Source: Henckelia pumila (lineage: Eukaryota > Streptophyta > Magnoliopsida > Lamiales > Gesneriaceae). From it: DNA of 64,000 bases. This document shows positions 21,301-34,594 of this stretch, piece after piece. Position numbers and translations under genes: made by a program. The notes under the pieces are model-generated. The model was not told where the DNA came from and made no database searches. It was given only the letters and a program-made list of their open reading frames with translations. Numbering within the stretch: position 1 is the first letter of the stretch; each line of letters begins with the position of its first letter. The stretch lies in assembly GCF_033568475.1 (NCBI RefSeq), contig NC_133123.1, forward strand, positions 6,687,001 through 6,751,000, given 5' to 3'.

Positions 21301-24300
21301 ATTTAAGAAAAAATATGGTAACACCACAAGGATACAAAGGTGACCATCAACGTATAGTTAATTGCTTTATTGTAATAGACTTCAATGTTGACTGAAGTCA
21401 CATTTAAGAGCATGGGTGAGAAGCAATCAGCATCGTCATCCACTGAAGGGCTTTCCATTAATCCTCCAAGATGATATCTATGATGATCTCCATCTAGGAA
21501 AATAAAGTGGCACAAGTAAAAAGGATATAAAGTTGCATTTTTATAGAAGACACATAAAAAATGCGAGTTTACAGAAATTGATTGAAGCAAGAACTTAACA
21601 CACATACACATAAAGTTTTGGAATACCACATCATGATGCCTCATAAGGGGATAAGTAGGCAACATCAAATATAATAATTACTCAACGTTTTAAATTACAA
21701 AAAAAATTCTAATATGCAACAATAGGAAGAAATAACAAGGAAAGAATATAAACCCTTGGTGTATAATATACAGCGACAAGACATATAAATAGGAACACAA
21801 GTTGAATATAACGACTCAATTACGAACGAAATTTTGGATCCACTTTTGAAATCTTAAAGATATGAATTATAAAATCAGATAAAAGAAAAAAAACACCAAC
21901 ATAAAAATTTTGGGAACTGCTTTGGCAGAGATACAAGTTTCTTGGGCCCCAATGTATTACACTCCTTCCATTTTTCTTTTCAAAAAGCAGCTATTCACCA
22001 TATGTTTAAACTGCGGGAGAGTGGAATCCAGTTACCCCAGAAAGCAGGCAGAAATGTTAGTGCAGATTGATGTCTCATGTTGTTCCTAAACCTCCACATG
22101 AAGAAGTTGGTTTTACCCCATGGAAGATAATGCCTATGCAATTTTCGTTGATTTAAAGCATCTGATTTTATGAAATGGATAATATTAACTTGTTGCTCTC
22201 ATTAACCAACTTCTCCATGTGGAGGTTTAGGAACAACCAGACATGCAAAATAGAAAACAGTTTCAGGTTCACAGCATTAACATGAAATTAATTCATCCTC
22301 AACTATCAACTAACATAATTGTGTGACCGTCAAAATTAAAAAAAAAAACTAACATAATTGCGTGACCAAAAAGTACAGAAAATATGTCAAGGCTATACAA
22401 TACTCAGTCTTCCAAAGGGACTTCTCATTCATTTAGTAGATATTAACTATATGATACATAGGCAGATGAATAATACCACCATTGACCATTACTTTAAATG
22501 TTAGCTTTTTTACTGAATTGTATTCATGAATACATGAAGAGAGGTAGAAAGGACAAAACATCATCATAAAGAAATTCTGACAAATACCATTGAGGCGGTA
22601 AAAGGAACCAATAATCGACATGCTTCGAAAAGCTTAGTACCTTGTCTGGAAGAGACGCCAGAAACTTGGGCTGCAATTTCAATGTTACAATGTTTCTCCA
22701 TTTTATAGATGGGAGCTGCAATAGGATATCAACCATAAATGTTCAAAAGGAGTAATGAACTTTAACTTCTGGATTAGTAACTAAATAATTTGAAAATTTT
22801 ACAGTGTTTTCTCTTCCAAATTTTTTCTCGTGGAGACTCCTGAAACACTTGGGAGGAGAAGACTCCAAGCTGTACAGGTAAAAAAAGATTGATTAAGTTG
22901 AAGGAGACACAAAGGAATCTCCAGATAAACTCAAAGTGTAACAGCGTCCTTTCACAGAACAAAGACATTTTCAATGGTAAAATTTAGTACCAAACAAACC
23001 TGTTTCAAGACAAGTAAATGGGGTTACACCCGAATTGATAAACGAGACCATTTAGATACTCAGAGAATGTTTCTTCTGGGAAACTAACAGCAAAAGGAAA
23101 AAATCTGCCTGGCTCTTCAATGCACTATTGCATATGTTCAGTTGGACATCATTCCTATTATTAACCCCACATCACAAGCCATCAATTTTCTACTACAAAT
23201 CCTAGTTTAACCTATCTCAGAGTTTGGATGGATACCAAACGTCAAATTAAGAGATTGATGGTAACATGCAAATTTCAAAGAATCGCCCAAACCATGAAAA
23301 CCAAGGAGTAATCTGGCATTGTTGGATTAAATGAATTCTTAAAGCATCTCGAGGAAGAGAGCTTTAAGCTCAAAAGGAAGGAAATCATAATGCAGTACGG
23401 TTCTTTATTGTTGAATTAAAATGGAAAATGTCTCAAAAGATGCATTGCCTAATTTATCCAATATTTACTAACTAGTGCAGTCTGGAATGAAAAAAGCATG
23501 GACCCACTGTGATGGTAGATTTCCATGGCGCTAAGGAAGATAACTTAGTAGCGTTCAACAAAGGAAGAAAAATTCAGGGTATAATAATACATAATTTCCA
23601 TGGGTATCCTGTCGAACCTCTACAACGGATGTAACAGAAAAGTGGAAAACATATCAAGCAACCAGTAGTTGATTTCAGAAAATATTATGAAAGCATTTGC
23701 TTAGAAAATGTGTACCCTGTTAACAAAAACCGTTAAATTATCCATACCCTTGAAGGGACTAAATAAAGAAAAATTTACAAAATGGAAAAGGATCTTTGCC
23801 CTTGGCGGAAAAAGTTATGGCAAAGCTCATGCACAAAAAGAAATATTTATGCATAAAAGTAGCATAAGAAGTTATCACTACGTTGATTCATAAAACAGAC
23901 CACTACACCATAAAAAAGAAGAGATAAAATCAACAGAGAAAGTTGTGATCACCAAGTGATAAGGATTCGATAATATGTAATCATCTTCTAGCCCAAACTC
24001 ACCCTGTTTTCCACTGCAAAGTACCGAAAAATAACATTAGAATAAGCACAAAACGTAGAAACTAAACAAAAGAGGCGCAACTAATAGTTAAATAACAGGA
24101 TTTTAATTGATTGGAACGAAGAAATATAGAAACTACCTGCTAGCTACCATTCGTAGTTGTCTGAAAGGCCATATATATACACCCTCTACCCTAAGTTGAG
24201 CGCCCCCAGCATCATGTTCATTGTCGAACACGTCATGGAAAATTATAACCCCCTGGTTCATTCCACCATGACAATTACAATTACAATTAGAAAACATAAT

Positions 24301-26589
24301 GAGAAAAAGTTCTATAGAAATTAGAAAAATCAAACAGACTTGGGTACTAATGCAATTAACATAATTAATCAACAGAAAAGTAAGAAGGGAGTATACGAGT
24401 GATCACATTCCTGTTATATCATCATCAAGTTGAAGAACAACCACCTTACCTGAACATAGTGTACACCATTTAGTTTTGTCGGAGTACTAATCAACTCTAA
24501 TACTACATTGCCATTCGCCTTCCCAAAATCAGGAAACTTTGAAGAATTATTTGTGGAATCTTGAAACTTCCAATTCCCTACGTATCATAAATACCAGAAA
24601 AGCTTACGGTAAGCGTATCAAAAGGAAAATAAATCCATAAAAATTTCACGGAGATTACAGTGTTTGCTTGAAAATTTCCACTTAACAATCATCTGCAGAA
24701 AGAATTCCCACCAAATTATCATGAACTAGCACTTTCGAATGCTAATTAGCAAGCCTGATGCTGTAGTGATGCCAGGTAAACATGCTTAGCCTCAAATACA
24801 ACTCACATACTAGCATATGAAATTTTTCCGCGTGACTAGAAATACTTTTATGCAAGGCACATCTCGTTTTTGCTATCATCAGCACCTAAAAATTATCGAG
24901 CTCTCTCTGAGTGCATGTTCCAACTTAGTTAGCTGAGCAGGAAATAGAAGAGCAGTACTGCAAATATGATTGACTGCTTTTATGTTGAAATTGCAACCTG
25001 ATCTTGAGCACTAATCATCTAAGAAACTTAGAAAATTCAACTGAACAGAGAACTTCATTACTTATTAGGATTGATATAATACAAAGAGCTGCAACCTACA
25101 AACAAAAACACTGCATGCAAGAGACCTTTTCCTTAAGGTAACTGTTTTACTCAAACTTCTTGTCGGTGAAGATGAGTAAGTATTTGTGCAGTAAGATTCC
25201 ATGATTCAATATTATACAAGTGTTTTGGAGTTATTAGACGTTGATCGTAATGACCATCTGGCAAGGCAATTGATTAAAACGTGCATCAAGAGAAGAAAGA
25301 ACTGATTTCTCATCATGGCAGGGACTGAGAATGAAATTTTACACAGTAGTGGCACAATCTATCATGGATGATAGAATATTATAATTTATTTAGCGTATCA
25401 CCAAACATAATTGAATTGAGCGCTCATGGGCATAAAGAAACACCACAAGAAAAGTAAGTGTGATTTATTCAACATAAAAATAATCACAACATGAAAAAAC
25501 ACTGAATCACTTCATAGGTAGGCAACTAACAAACCTCTATAAGTTCCTGTTATGTTCCAAGAAGTGAATGGACCCAATTCATGCTCTTCCTTCCCTAGAT
25601 GAAGCCACTGATGGAAGCAAAAGGCCATAAACATTAGAACAATTTAAAAAACTCGGGAGAAGAGTGAAAGGAGACAAGCACAAACAACAAAGCCATATGT
25701 AATAATTTGAGCACTGAAATAAAACTTGGAAAGGGGTCAGAGGACATAGCAACTAAGACTACAATCCAGTGTCCACAGCTAAACTAGTTCAACAAATCCA
25801 ATTCTTTTTACACATTATGGAATTCTTACAAGAGAATGGAAAGAAACAAAAATAATGCAATATATTAGATATTTTTTGCTCTGTTGAGTGGTGTAAACAC
25901 CAAAGTGATGTCTATTGGACTTTTATACCGAGGAGGTGAGGACAACAAGCCTGGTGAAGAACTATCTCTTTTCCCACATTTTGTGGTAAGATCAAATGTC
26001 CTTTGCAACAAATTACAAACATGCTTATTTGATTAAATAATAGCCCCAAACGTGGATGATGTTCTGCTTATGCACACCCTTCTTCGTTTTTAATCCATCA
26101 AACTAGTACTAAAAACCCAACATTGTTTAGAAAAATCAGCATTCAAGCTGTTCAACTAGAATAGGAGTATACATTTACTCGAAATCATCTCATAACCCAC
26201 TCACCAGATAAAGTCAAATTCATTACTAATGCAAAACAACAGCAAATAAATATCTGATAACCAAAGAACCACACTTGATAAAATCAAATTTGACAACTGT
26301 TGCAAAACATATCAGCAATTAATATCTAAAATTACAAAAAAGATGCTACAATTCTAATTTACGCGGAAAATAACTAGCAATGTCGTAACTGCAAGTCTAA
26401 AAATGCCAAATTTACATAATTAACAAGGCACAATCACCAATTAACACTAACCTCATCTCCCCAGGATCTAGGTCTCTGTCTCAATGGCCTCAAACTATAT
26501 ACAGGGCGTATCACCAGGAAAGTAAACCAGCACCCAAAAAGAATTAGAAACAAAGTTCTTGAAAATTTCCAACATATCATCGGACCCAT
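18398..26589 (-). CDS. FLY1/FLY2: FLYING SAUCER-like transmembrane RING-H2 E3 ubiquitin ligase (DSC1/TUL1 family)
   Basis: Fourteen coding exons, all in phase with GT-AG introns: 26589-26452, 25607-25535, 24577-24450, 24252-24137, 24013-23953, 22869-22803, 22715-22641, 21493-21336, 21211-21152, 21026-20933, 20228-20061, 19372-19044, 18699-18583, 18499-18398. Total 1686 bases, 561 residues. Order: N-terminal hydrophobic anchor; lumenal part with SRSWGDEW-type start, GPFTSWNITGTYR and FHDVFDNEHDAGGAQLRVEG; FSSQVFQESPR; multi-span membrane domain (YTLMVTFISFLEVLLLI, MDAYLCLLHLTAGILVE, FEMRYLLAIW, SFWIPQIITNV, FGCPHNFMRIEPNK); then C-terminal RING-H2 with CVIC, PCDHFFHSGC and ECPTC, ending RRPLPPA. 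The Arabidopsis homologues act in Golgi/endosomes and limit demethylesterification of mucilage pectin, probably by recycling pectin methylesterase. FLY1 and FLY2 cannot be told apart here. No lesion seen. Confidence 0.92.
22079..22237. repeat. 34-bp inverted repeat in a FLY intron
   Basis: Arms 22079-22112 and 22204-22237 pair with one mismatch, separated by 91 bases. The stem contains TTCCTAAACCTCCACATG. It lies in intron 7. Confidence 0.9.
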
Positions 26590-28558
26590 CACAAAGACCA
26601 GCTCAACTTCTTCCCCTCAGCTGATTCCGGTTATACCCAGATAAACAAATGAAGCCCATTTTACCATGAAATTAAAAACATTCTCTAGAGACAAATGACA
26701 GGTAGGTTTTTGCTTAAAGTTGAGTCAAACAATGTTTAACAGACAAACTCCAACAATAAAAGAAGTAACAGACCGATCAAATTTCTTTGAAAAAGAGAGC
26801 TTAACCACCCAAAAAAAAAGATATCGAACACCAACGACTCTTTTTGGCTTCAACAACTGAGCCTTTCACCAGTCAATTCTTGAACCAAGAAACACTCATT
26901 CCATAACTGTTAACATACAGATGGTCCAAAAAAGATTCCTTTTTTCCTCTGAAATCGATGATCCATGCACTTCTATATGGGTAAATTTCATCAAGAAATG
27001 TGTGAAGTTCTGAGCTTAGAAACAAACTGGGGGAGGTGTTGGTTGGAGGAGTTTGTGCGTCTTTGTTGGGTAAAACGGAAGTCTGGGGTCGTAGCCGATT
27101 GTTATCACTACCCATTCTGGCGAAACAATAAAATCACAGTAACAATCCAACGGACCGTAGTGAGTCGTCCATTTTAGTCAATGTGATCAACGGTATACAT
27201 TGAGCTGTGATTTATAAAGTATCCTACCACATGTGAGAACACATAATCTGGCCTTTCTGGGAACAAAATAAATGGTAATATTTTTTGTTTTTGGTTTTTG
27301 TCGAACTATCTACTTTTTGAAAAAAAATGAATACTTGTTAATTAAATATTAAAATATACGTTTCTTTTCTTCTAAAAAAAAAGACGTTTGTAAAACATAT
27401 ATTTGCAATGATTTTATTTATTTTTTTGACAGAAATTATATTATTATAAAAAAAATTCATCATCATTTCAAAGTCAATCAAACACATAAATATAACTAGT
27501 GATTAGCAATGTGTGCACATAATCTAATATATTATTAGAGAAAATAATTTTGATTATCAAACATTAATTTTTATGATATTTGAGAATTTTTTTTTTAAAA
27601 TAGGATTTTTTTATTTTATTTTTCTGTGACAGGAAGCTGTCAAGACCGGCCCATTTAATACATGAACACAGCGGACTATGTTTTTGACGAACCAGGCTTG
27701 AAAAGCCCAGCCCAACAATGTGTGTTTTTTTATTTTTGTGGAAGTGAGACGTTGGCAACTCGGCCCGTAAAATAGCATGTACCAAAGCCTAATTACTTAT
27801 TTTTTAGGATCAGATACGGACCATAAAATAGCATGTAAAAAGTCTAATTTATCGGCCCATAAAATTGTATGTACTGTGGGCTTATTTTTGAATTATCGGG
27901 CTCGACAACTCCAAACCCATAACCTTTTTAATCCTGGGCCTTCAAAGAGAGTATGTACAACCTACTTTATTTATTTTTTCTACGGACCGGGTTGGTGACC
28001 TCGGCCCATCACGTTCTGGAACTGGGCTTTGACAACTCCAGCCCATAATCTTCATATATCAATCTCGACATTTATTATTACTAGCAACAAATGCACACGC
28101 TCATGCGTGTGTAAAATATATGTTATTTTTATAAGTATTTTTTTGTGGGTAGAGGTGGTGGGAGGTTTAGTGAGATAATGGATAGGAAAGAAGGAGATGA
28201 TAAAATCAAAACAAAAGTTGGTGTTATCTTGAGAACAGTTTTTAAAAGCCCCTCAACTTTTTTTTAATCGGCAATTTTTTTTAATATATATCAACATCGG
28301 CCCATCAATTGCAACAGTACAAGGCCTTTTTTATTTATTTTTAAGGGACTGGGGTTGGTGATCCCAGCCCATCACGATTTTTTTAAAAAATATAATTTTC
28401 AATTTTCAAGCCCGGGTGGCGGCCCATCAATGAAATATGACCAAGGCACCGCGGTTGCCAGCGGCGGTCCCTGAAGAATCGTAGTTTAAGACCTTGAGTA
28501 ATTTTTTTGGACGAAGCAGTTAAAATTACTGAAATTTCGAGCTTGAAATCGTTAGTTC
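26590..28558. other. intergenic region between divergent FLY-like and URI genes
   Basis: The first several hundred bases should hold the FLY leader. From 27640 to 28430 the motif GGCCCA or its complement, with close variants, recurs about a dozen times within loosely repeated units (CGGCCCATAAAAT, CGGCCCATCA). No ORF is credible. 28081-28270 is a copy of a dispersed element also seen at 47861. Confidence 0.5.
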
Positions 28559-29284
28559 TAGGGGTGTTCATCGGTCGGTTCGATTTTAATTTGTCTAATT
28601 TCGGTTCGGTTTTCCGGTTTTCGGTTTATAAAAAATGTAATCCGAAGTCAAACCGTTCTACTTCGGTTCAGTTTTTGTACTAAAATTGATCACTTTATAT
28701 GGTTCGGTTTGATCGGTTTTATCATTAATAATACATACACAATAAAATAAACATAAATTTCATCAATCATGTAATTTAAATACCCCAAAACACAACTTAA
28801 AGTTATAGTCATATAATGAAAAAAAAAAATAACAAATAATACAAGAACAAACATCCAACCACAATCTTATAATATTTTAAAAAAAACAAAACAAATTTTT
28901 ATACGGACATATGGTTATTTCGATTTTGACACAAATATTAAAATTAATAATATAAATACATTGTAAAATATAATATGTTTTTTACATGATTTCTTAGTAA
29001 AAACTTTAAAAATAAAGTTTAAATGACTTACATAAACAATAAATATCATCTCATAAGATATATAATATAAATAAAAAATTTATATAAAATTATTAATTTA
29101 ATTTAATTTTGGTTTTTTTGGTCGGTTCGGTTTTGACATATATAATCCAAAACCGAACCAAATAAATTTCGATTTTAATATTTATATCCGAATTACAAAA
29201 TACAGTTTTGATTCGGTTGGATTTTTGATTTTTTCTGTTTGAATTTCCAATTTTTTCATTTTATCACAAATTTGAACACCCGTA
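28559..29284. mobile_element. non-autonomous hAT-type element
   Basis: Ends are TAGGGGTGTTCA and TGAACACCCGTA (one mismatch when inverted), flanked by identical 8-bp direct repeats GTTAGTTC at 28551-28558 and 29285-29292. Length 726 bp, no ORF. Subterminal regions are full of CGGTTCGGTTT-like motifs on both sides in inverted orientation. Confidence 0.9.
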
Positions 29285-29359
29285 GTTAGTTCTGCTTGAG
29301 GTTTGTGTATTAGGTCATCAATCGGAGGCATTGTTCAGAGGCAAGGCTGTGGGGGTCAC

Positions 29360-32300
29360 ATGGACACGAGGCCGTCGGAGAGGAAGGGGACCGTAGCGCC
29401 ACTGTCGTCCCTTTTCCCGGCGGAGGAAGCTCAGAAAGCGATAAAACTGGTGGAGGAGACGATTGCTGAGCGGAAACAACAGCTAAGCCAACTCAAGGGG
29501 TTCATCAACGATAACGTAAACCTCATAAACCTGGTACAGAAACTTCCAGACGAAATCAGCCACAATATCATGGTAAAAAAAATTGTATCTTTGATGTTTT
29601 AATATGAATTATGTGCCCATATGTGTTCTTTATCAATGTAGCTGTGTTTCGGTGTTTTTAGGTTCCTTTTGGAAAGGCAGCTTTTTTTCCCGGTCGATTG
29701 ATTCACACCAATGAGTTTTTGGTAATGCACTTGAATTTAGCTACCATTTCCGATTATTCTTTGTATGCTATTTGGATGGTAGATATACTTGTGTTGCTAA
29801 ATTGTTGATTTTCTTGTGCGCCATTGATCACCTGTACAAGGTAGAATATATGACACTGTATGAGTATGACGGCTTCATCTCCACATACCTCCTTGATATT
29901 TATACCGCTATGTGCCTATGTCTGATTGCGAATGTGAGACACAAGTACTGCTAAGTATCGTTGGAACAACTTTGGCACATTGTGAACACAGTTTATTTGT
30001 GATCTCTAAGGATTTTTAATTTGGTGAGGATGAAAGACTTCTTTTATTCGGTATCATGATATGCCCTTTTTTTTTGTTTTTTGGGATTAGCACACGTATT
30101 CTAATGTTGGGCATGAGATATTTACCTGATAAACTGTCTTTACATAGGTGTAATGTAATTGATAAAGCTACTAATTGAAGGGTGGCTTTCTGACCAAGTT
30201 TTATGCCATATCCTGCTTCTGTACTAAACCAAGCCCATCTCTTTCCTGGAGATGCGTTATATTTCTTTGGAATTAAAAACACTTTCGTTGATGTACAAAA
30301 CTTGATTATCACTTTTTTTTAGCCAATGGATGTTGAAAAATTATCGTTCAAAAGGTTCATTAGAAATTCTCATAATAAAGCAAGTAAAATACTTTTATCC
30401 ACTCCGCACGTTGGATTTGATGGTTTTGAACTCTTACTGCCTCATAGTTCGATTTGATATTGAATTGTTCTTCAGGTTCTTTTAGGAGAAGGTTACTATG
30501 CTGATAGGACATCAAAGCAAACTGCTGAGATTTTGAAAAGACGAGGCAAAGCCTTGGATACTCAAATTGAGTCTCTCAAGGCTATCATGCAGGACCTAAT
30601 GGCTGAGGCTTCATTCTTTGGTGCTACGGCTTCTGAGTCAGCAGTAAGCTGTTAACTTTGTTCACAAATAGTTTGTTACTTCAACTTCTCTTGTTTTCTG
30701 ATTTGGGGATCTGACCTCTGGTAGTTCTGGAAAATGTACAGAAAGAAACATAAGATAAATGGTATTCATATTTTTGAATTTAGCGTTTTCCGTGCACACT
30801 TGAGCAAAGCATTTCTTTTATTTGTCCCAAAACCTAAAGAAACGTTAGGTCTTACTTTATGTGGGCTTCCTACGATCAAAGTTACATGTGAGTGCGTAAT
30901 AAGTCAGAGATTATATAGTCTCTCAAACAATCTGTTAATTATGTTTTGTCTGAGGTGTTGTGTTGGCGAGTTCTACTTTCTCACCTTTCTATTAGTGAGT
31001 GATTTGTGATTTTTTTTAATTCCACTAGGATACTCTCTAGATTTGTCATTGGTCTCATAGGATGATGATTGAACAAAAATTGCTAAATTAGGATGTGTTG
31101 AAATGTGCGATTTACTACCAGCATCAGTCTGGATATCCTAACCGGGACGGGCTTGATCATCATTGGATCAAGATGACTGGCGATTCATTTTTTTTAAAAG
31201 AAAAATCCTGACTTATTTTGCATTTAAATCAAACTTTTATTGTATGATTCAATAAATCTAGCTAGTTTGTCGAAGTTGATCCAAATGCTTTTTGCCTACA
31301 TACATATTAATTAGAGAAACTCACCATGAACCCTGATTTGTTTGTTAACTTAAATGCTTCCATGAACAAATTATTCAATTGCAAATCTGTACAGTCAGTT
31401 ATCACTCGTAAATATGCATTTGCAGCATTTCATTATCTATGGACTGTTAATTTTGAGTTTCACAAATTCATTCTCCCCCCACTTGTTCGCTTTCCTCTGA
31501 TTCTTACTCTTTTAGAGAAATGTTTGATAGGAGGGTCTAGTAGATATAAGGGAAGATTATGAAGAAGAAGGTTCTTCTGAGCCATTACTTACAGCAGGCA
31601 GGTTCTGTTTTCTCTAAAATTGTTTTCTTGCTTTAAAATGAAGCTATTGAGCTGTGTGACTACAATTATTCCTACGGTTCTTTTTTTAGCAAGAAGGACT
31701 ATTAAGTTTGATGTATTTTCACTTTTTTTAAATGAACACATTTATTTTTTTCTGTTAAACTGAAGCTTTTGCTTTTGCCTTGTATTTTATCAAAAGAAAG
31801 GAAGGTGGAAAATACAAACTTATTTGTTTATTTATGTCTACTCTCTTTATGTTTTTAGCGCCAAAACATTTATTGCTGTTGCTTGGTATGTATGCTTGGC
31901 AATAGCTATTGTTGTGAAAAAACGACAAATTTTTTTTCCATACCCTGTGCTACGAGATTGGTAAGAAACAGAACTGAAGAAGAACTTGTTCCAAGAATAT
32001 GGGTCCTAACTCGCTGAGCATGGTATGGAAACATCGCATTATCAAAGGATATTGATATATTCCATCTTGGTGTAGCATTTGTTCAAAATACAGAAAAACT
32101 TTTTTTTTTGGTCATGAAGTGGAGTTTAAGTATTGAAATAATGCACATCGTTATTTGCTGCAATCTGATAATTTGGCTGAGAATTGGCCACATTTTACTT
32201 TTGATTTGGAGGTTATAGCTCATGCTTCAATGTTTCTTAAATATCAGAGGATAAATCCTTTTCTCATTTCATCGAGGATGATGACACAAAAGCTGAAGTT

Positions 32301-34594
32301 GAAGATGATGAATATTCACGCATATTCTCACGGATTGCTGAACTGGAAAAGGAAGAGGAAGAAGCAGAAGAAGTCGATGAATATGAGGAGGATGAGCAGA
32401 TACAAAATGTGCCTGATACTGTTATTAGTCCATTTTCTATCGACAAAGTTAGAAGTTCTCAGGTACAAGTGAATGATGCCTTAGGTTGTACTAGTGACCT
32501 AATCAACTTGCATTGCTAAGTCCTTGTGTAATAGTGTGTGATTCCAGTCATTGTTTTTGTGCAGGCTCAAACTTCCGAGGAGCCGCCAGTGTCTAAAGGT
32601 AAACTTAATACACGAAAATGTAAGCTCAGTGATGGCATCATTTATCTTAATACTCTTTACTTAACCGCTGAATGCTAATATGCCAATGCAAAATTTACAT
32701 TCCAAGGAGGAATATGATGCTTTTTACAGTTCTTATTTAAGTTTTACTTTGCACCTTTATTTGTATTAACTTCATTGGTTTGCACAATTATTTTTTAATC
32801 ACATTATTATCTTCTTCGGATGCCCACGGAGTTTAGTTGATCATACAATCTGCACATAGTTATGACTTTAGTAATAAGTTGTTAACTTAACATCGAATGA
32901 GTTGATAAACTGTTTTTTTGTTTACGTATAATTTTTATTTAAGTTAAATATACTATTTTTGTGATAATCCTTATTCCTTATTAAAACTCTTACCCAGATC
33001 TCTGTGATATCTTGAAATCTGTTTGTATTTTGTATTCAATATTATTCTCTATGGTAATAAATTCAGGAACACTTATGTTTATGCATAGCTTATTCTTCCT
33101 TTTTTGCTGATCATAAAACATGTTCCTCTTGCCCTTATGGAATAAGTAGCACCATTATTTTCATAGTTGTCCTTTTGATTGCCCTGGCCAGATGACAGTA
33201 GCTTGCCATGGAACACGGGTCAAATTTATTAGATGGCTTGAATATTCGAAAATGTTGAAAAGCATCTGGATCCATGATTACTTCTGAATTTTTTCAAGAT
33301 GAGTATGTTGTGTTCCTTTTAACTGGCACAAGTGAAGTCAGGGAGACACATTATGGACAAAAGTTGACTGCTTTAACAGTAGATGTATATTTTAGCCCCA
33401 TATTGATGGTCTTGACTAGTGCTTTGCACTCCTTGAATTCTACTCTGCTCATGCAGACTTAGATGGCTCTTCGCGTGGGAGTTATCCATCTGTCAACAAC
33501 AGTGTGGTGCCTAAGGTTTCAGAGGTTCCTGAAGTAAAGGAGAAAGTTCAAGCTCCTGTTACTGCCAGTAACACGGTATGTCTTTTTTCTTATCTTTGTA
33601 CCAGAGCAATTCTGGTTTTTTGAGTTTCCCATCAGTTTCTTGGTGTTTTTGATTAAGAGGGTCTGTAGAGGTTTGACCCTATAACATTCTGAAACTTGTG
33701 GTTTAACAAACTAACCCATACCATCTAGCTTTGGATTGACGTGACTTGTGAGACCTCAAAACCTTCGTCAAGATCTAGCACGAGGCAATTGTAAATTTAC
33801 AACTATATAGCCACAATCATACATTCGTCAGACTAGTTTAATTCACACGTGCAGAATGCACCAGATCCAGCCCGAAAGATATCACTTACTTTTTGTTTGT
33901 TGAATTACGTATTAATACTAGGATAGCACCTACAAAAAAATGTATGTCGAGATATGAAAGTTTAGTTGCAGCTTATGCGAGCAAGCTTCTTTTTTTTTTC
34001 TTCTAACTTGCCATTTTTTGGGTTTATCTCAAATGATTTCACAAATTATCATTGCCTGCTGATAGCTGACATTCTGCTGAATTCCTTTTGTTTTCAAGTT
34101 CATCAGGTATTATATTTTATCATAAGGTAGTCATCTAACAAGCGAAATGTGGAGACGATCATGCTAAGCGAGTGAAATGAAACCTTGTTTTTCTTATGAA
34201 GTTGTAGTGATTTAGTGTTGAATTTAAATGTTAATTTAAGAACCTGGCTTTACTACTTTCTCTTCACTTGCAATTAAATGATTCTTGATGATCTGTTACC
34301 TCTTATTAGTGACACTTGTGTTTTGTTTTAAACAAGATAGGACATTGTGTACCTATCTATTTCATAATTATTCTGCCTATCCTGCCCATTGTTTAATCCA
34401 AGCACATTTCCATTACGATCACATTGTCAGAGCAAGCTACTTTGCTGATAAATGCTTGTTTCTTTGTTCTGGAACAGGCCTTTACTGGTTCAATCGTAGA
34501 GCATACTCATAACATCAGAACGAATTCAACTGCAGAGTTGGCCGGTGCACAGAGCTCCAAACCTGTTTCAAGGTTTAAGCTTCGGCGGATGTAG
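29360..34594 (+). CDS. URI: URI-like prefoldin-family protein (RPB5 interactor homologue)
   Basis: Eight coding exons: 29360-29572, 29662-29721, 30476-30643, 31531-31597, 32248-32462, 32565-32598, 33457-33575, 34478-34594. They sum to 993 bases, 330 residues, in phase. The N-terminus carries the first prefoldin helix (EEAQKAIKLVEETIAERK). The hairpin motif IMVPFGKAAFFPGRLIHTNE and LLGEGYYADRTSKQTAEILK precede the second coiled coil. Exon 5 is strongly acidic (EEEEAEEVDEYEEDEQ) and the C-terminus ends PVSRFKLRRM, the usual URI tail. Such proteins form R2TP/prefoldin-like complexes for RNA polymerase assembly. The intron after exon 4 needs a GC donor (CAG|GCAGGT) to keep frame; the other introns are GT-AG. 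ATG at 29360 is the first in-frame ATG. The hAT element ends 75 bp before it. Confidence 0.88.

Noticed and set aside
22079-22112. miR482 family member
   Set aside because: Only part of the core agrees and the spacing is off; kept as an unassigned hairpin.
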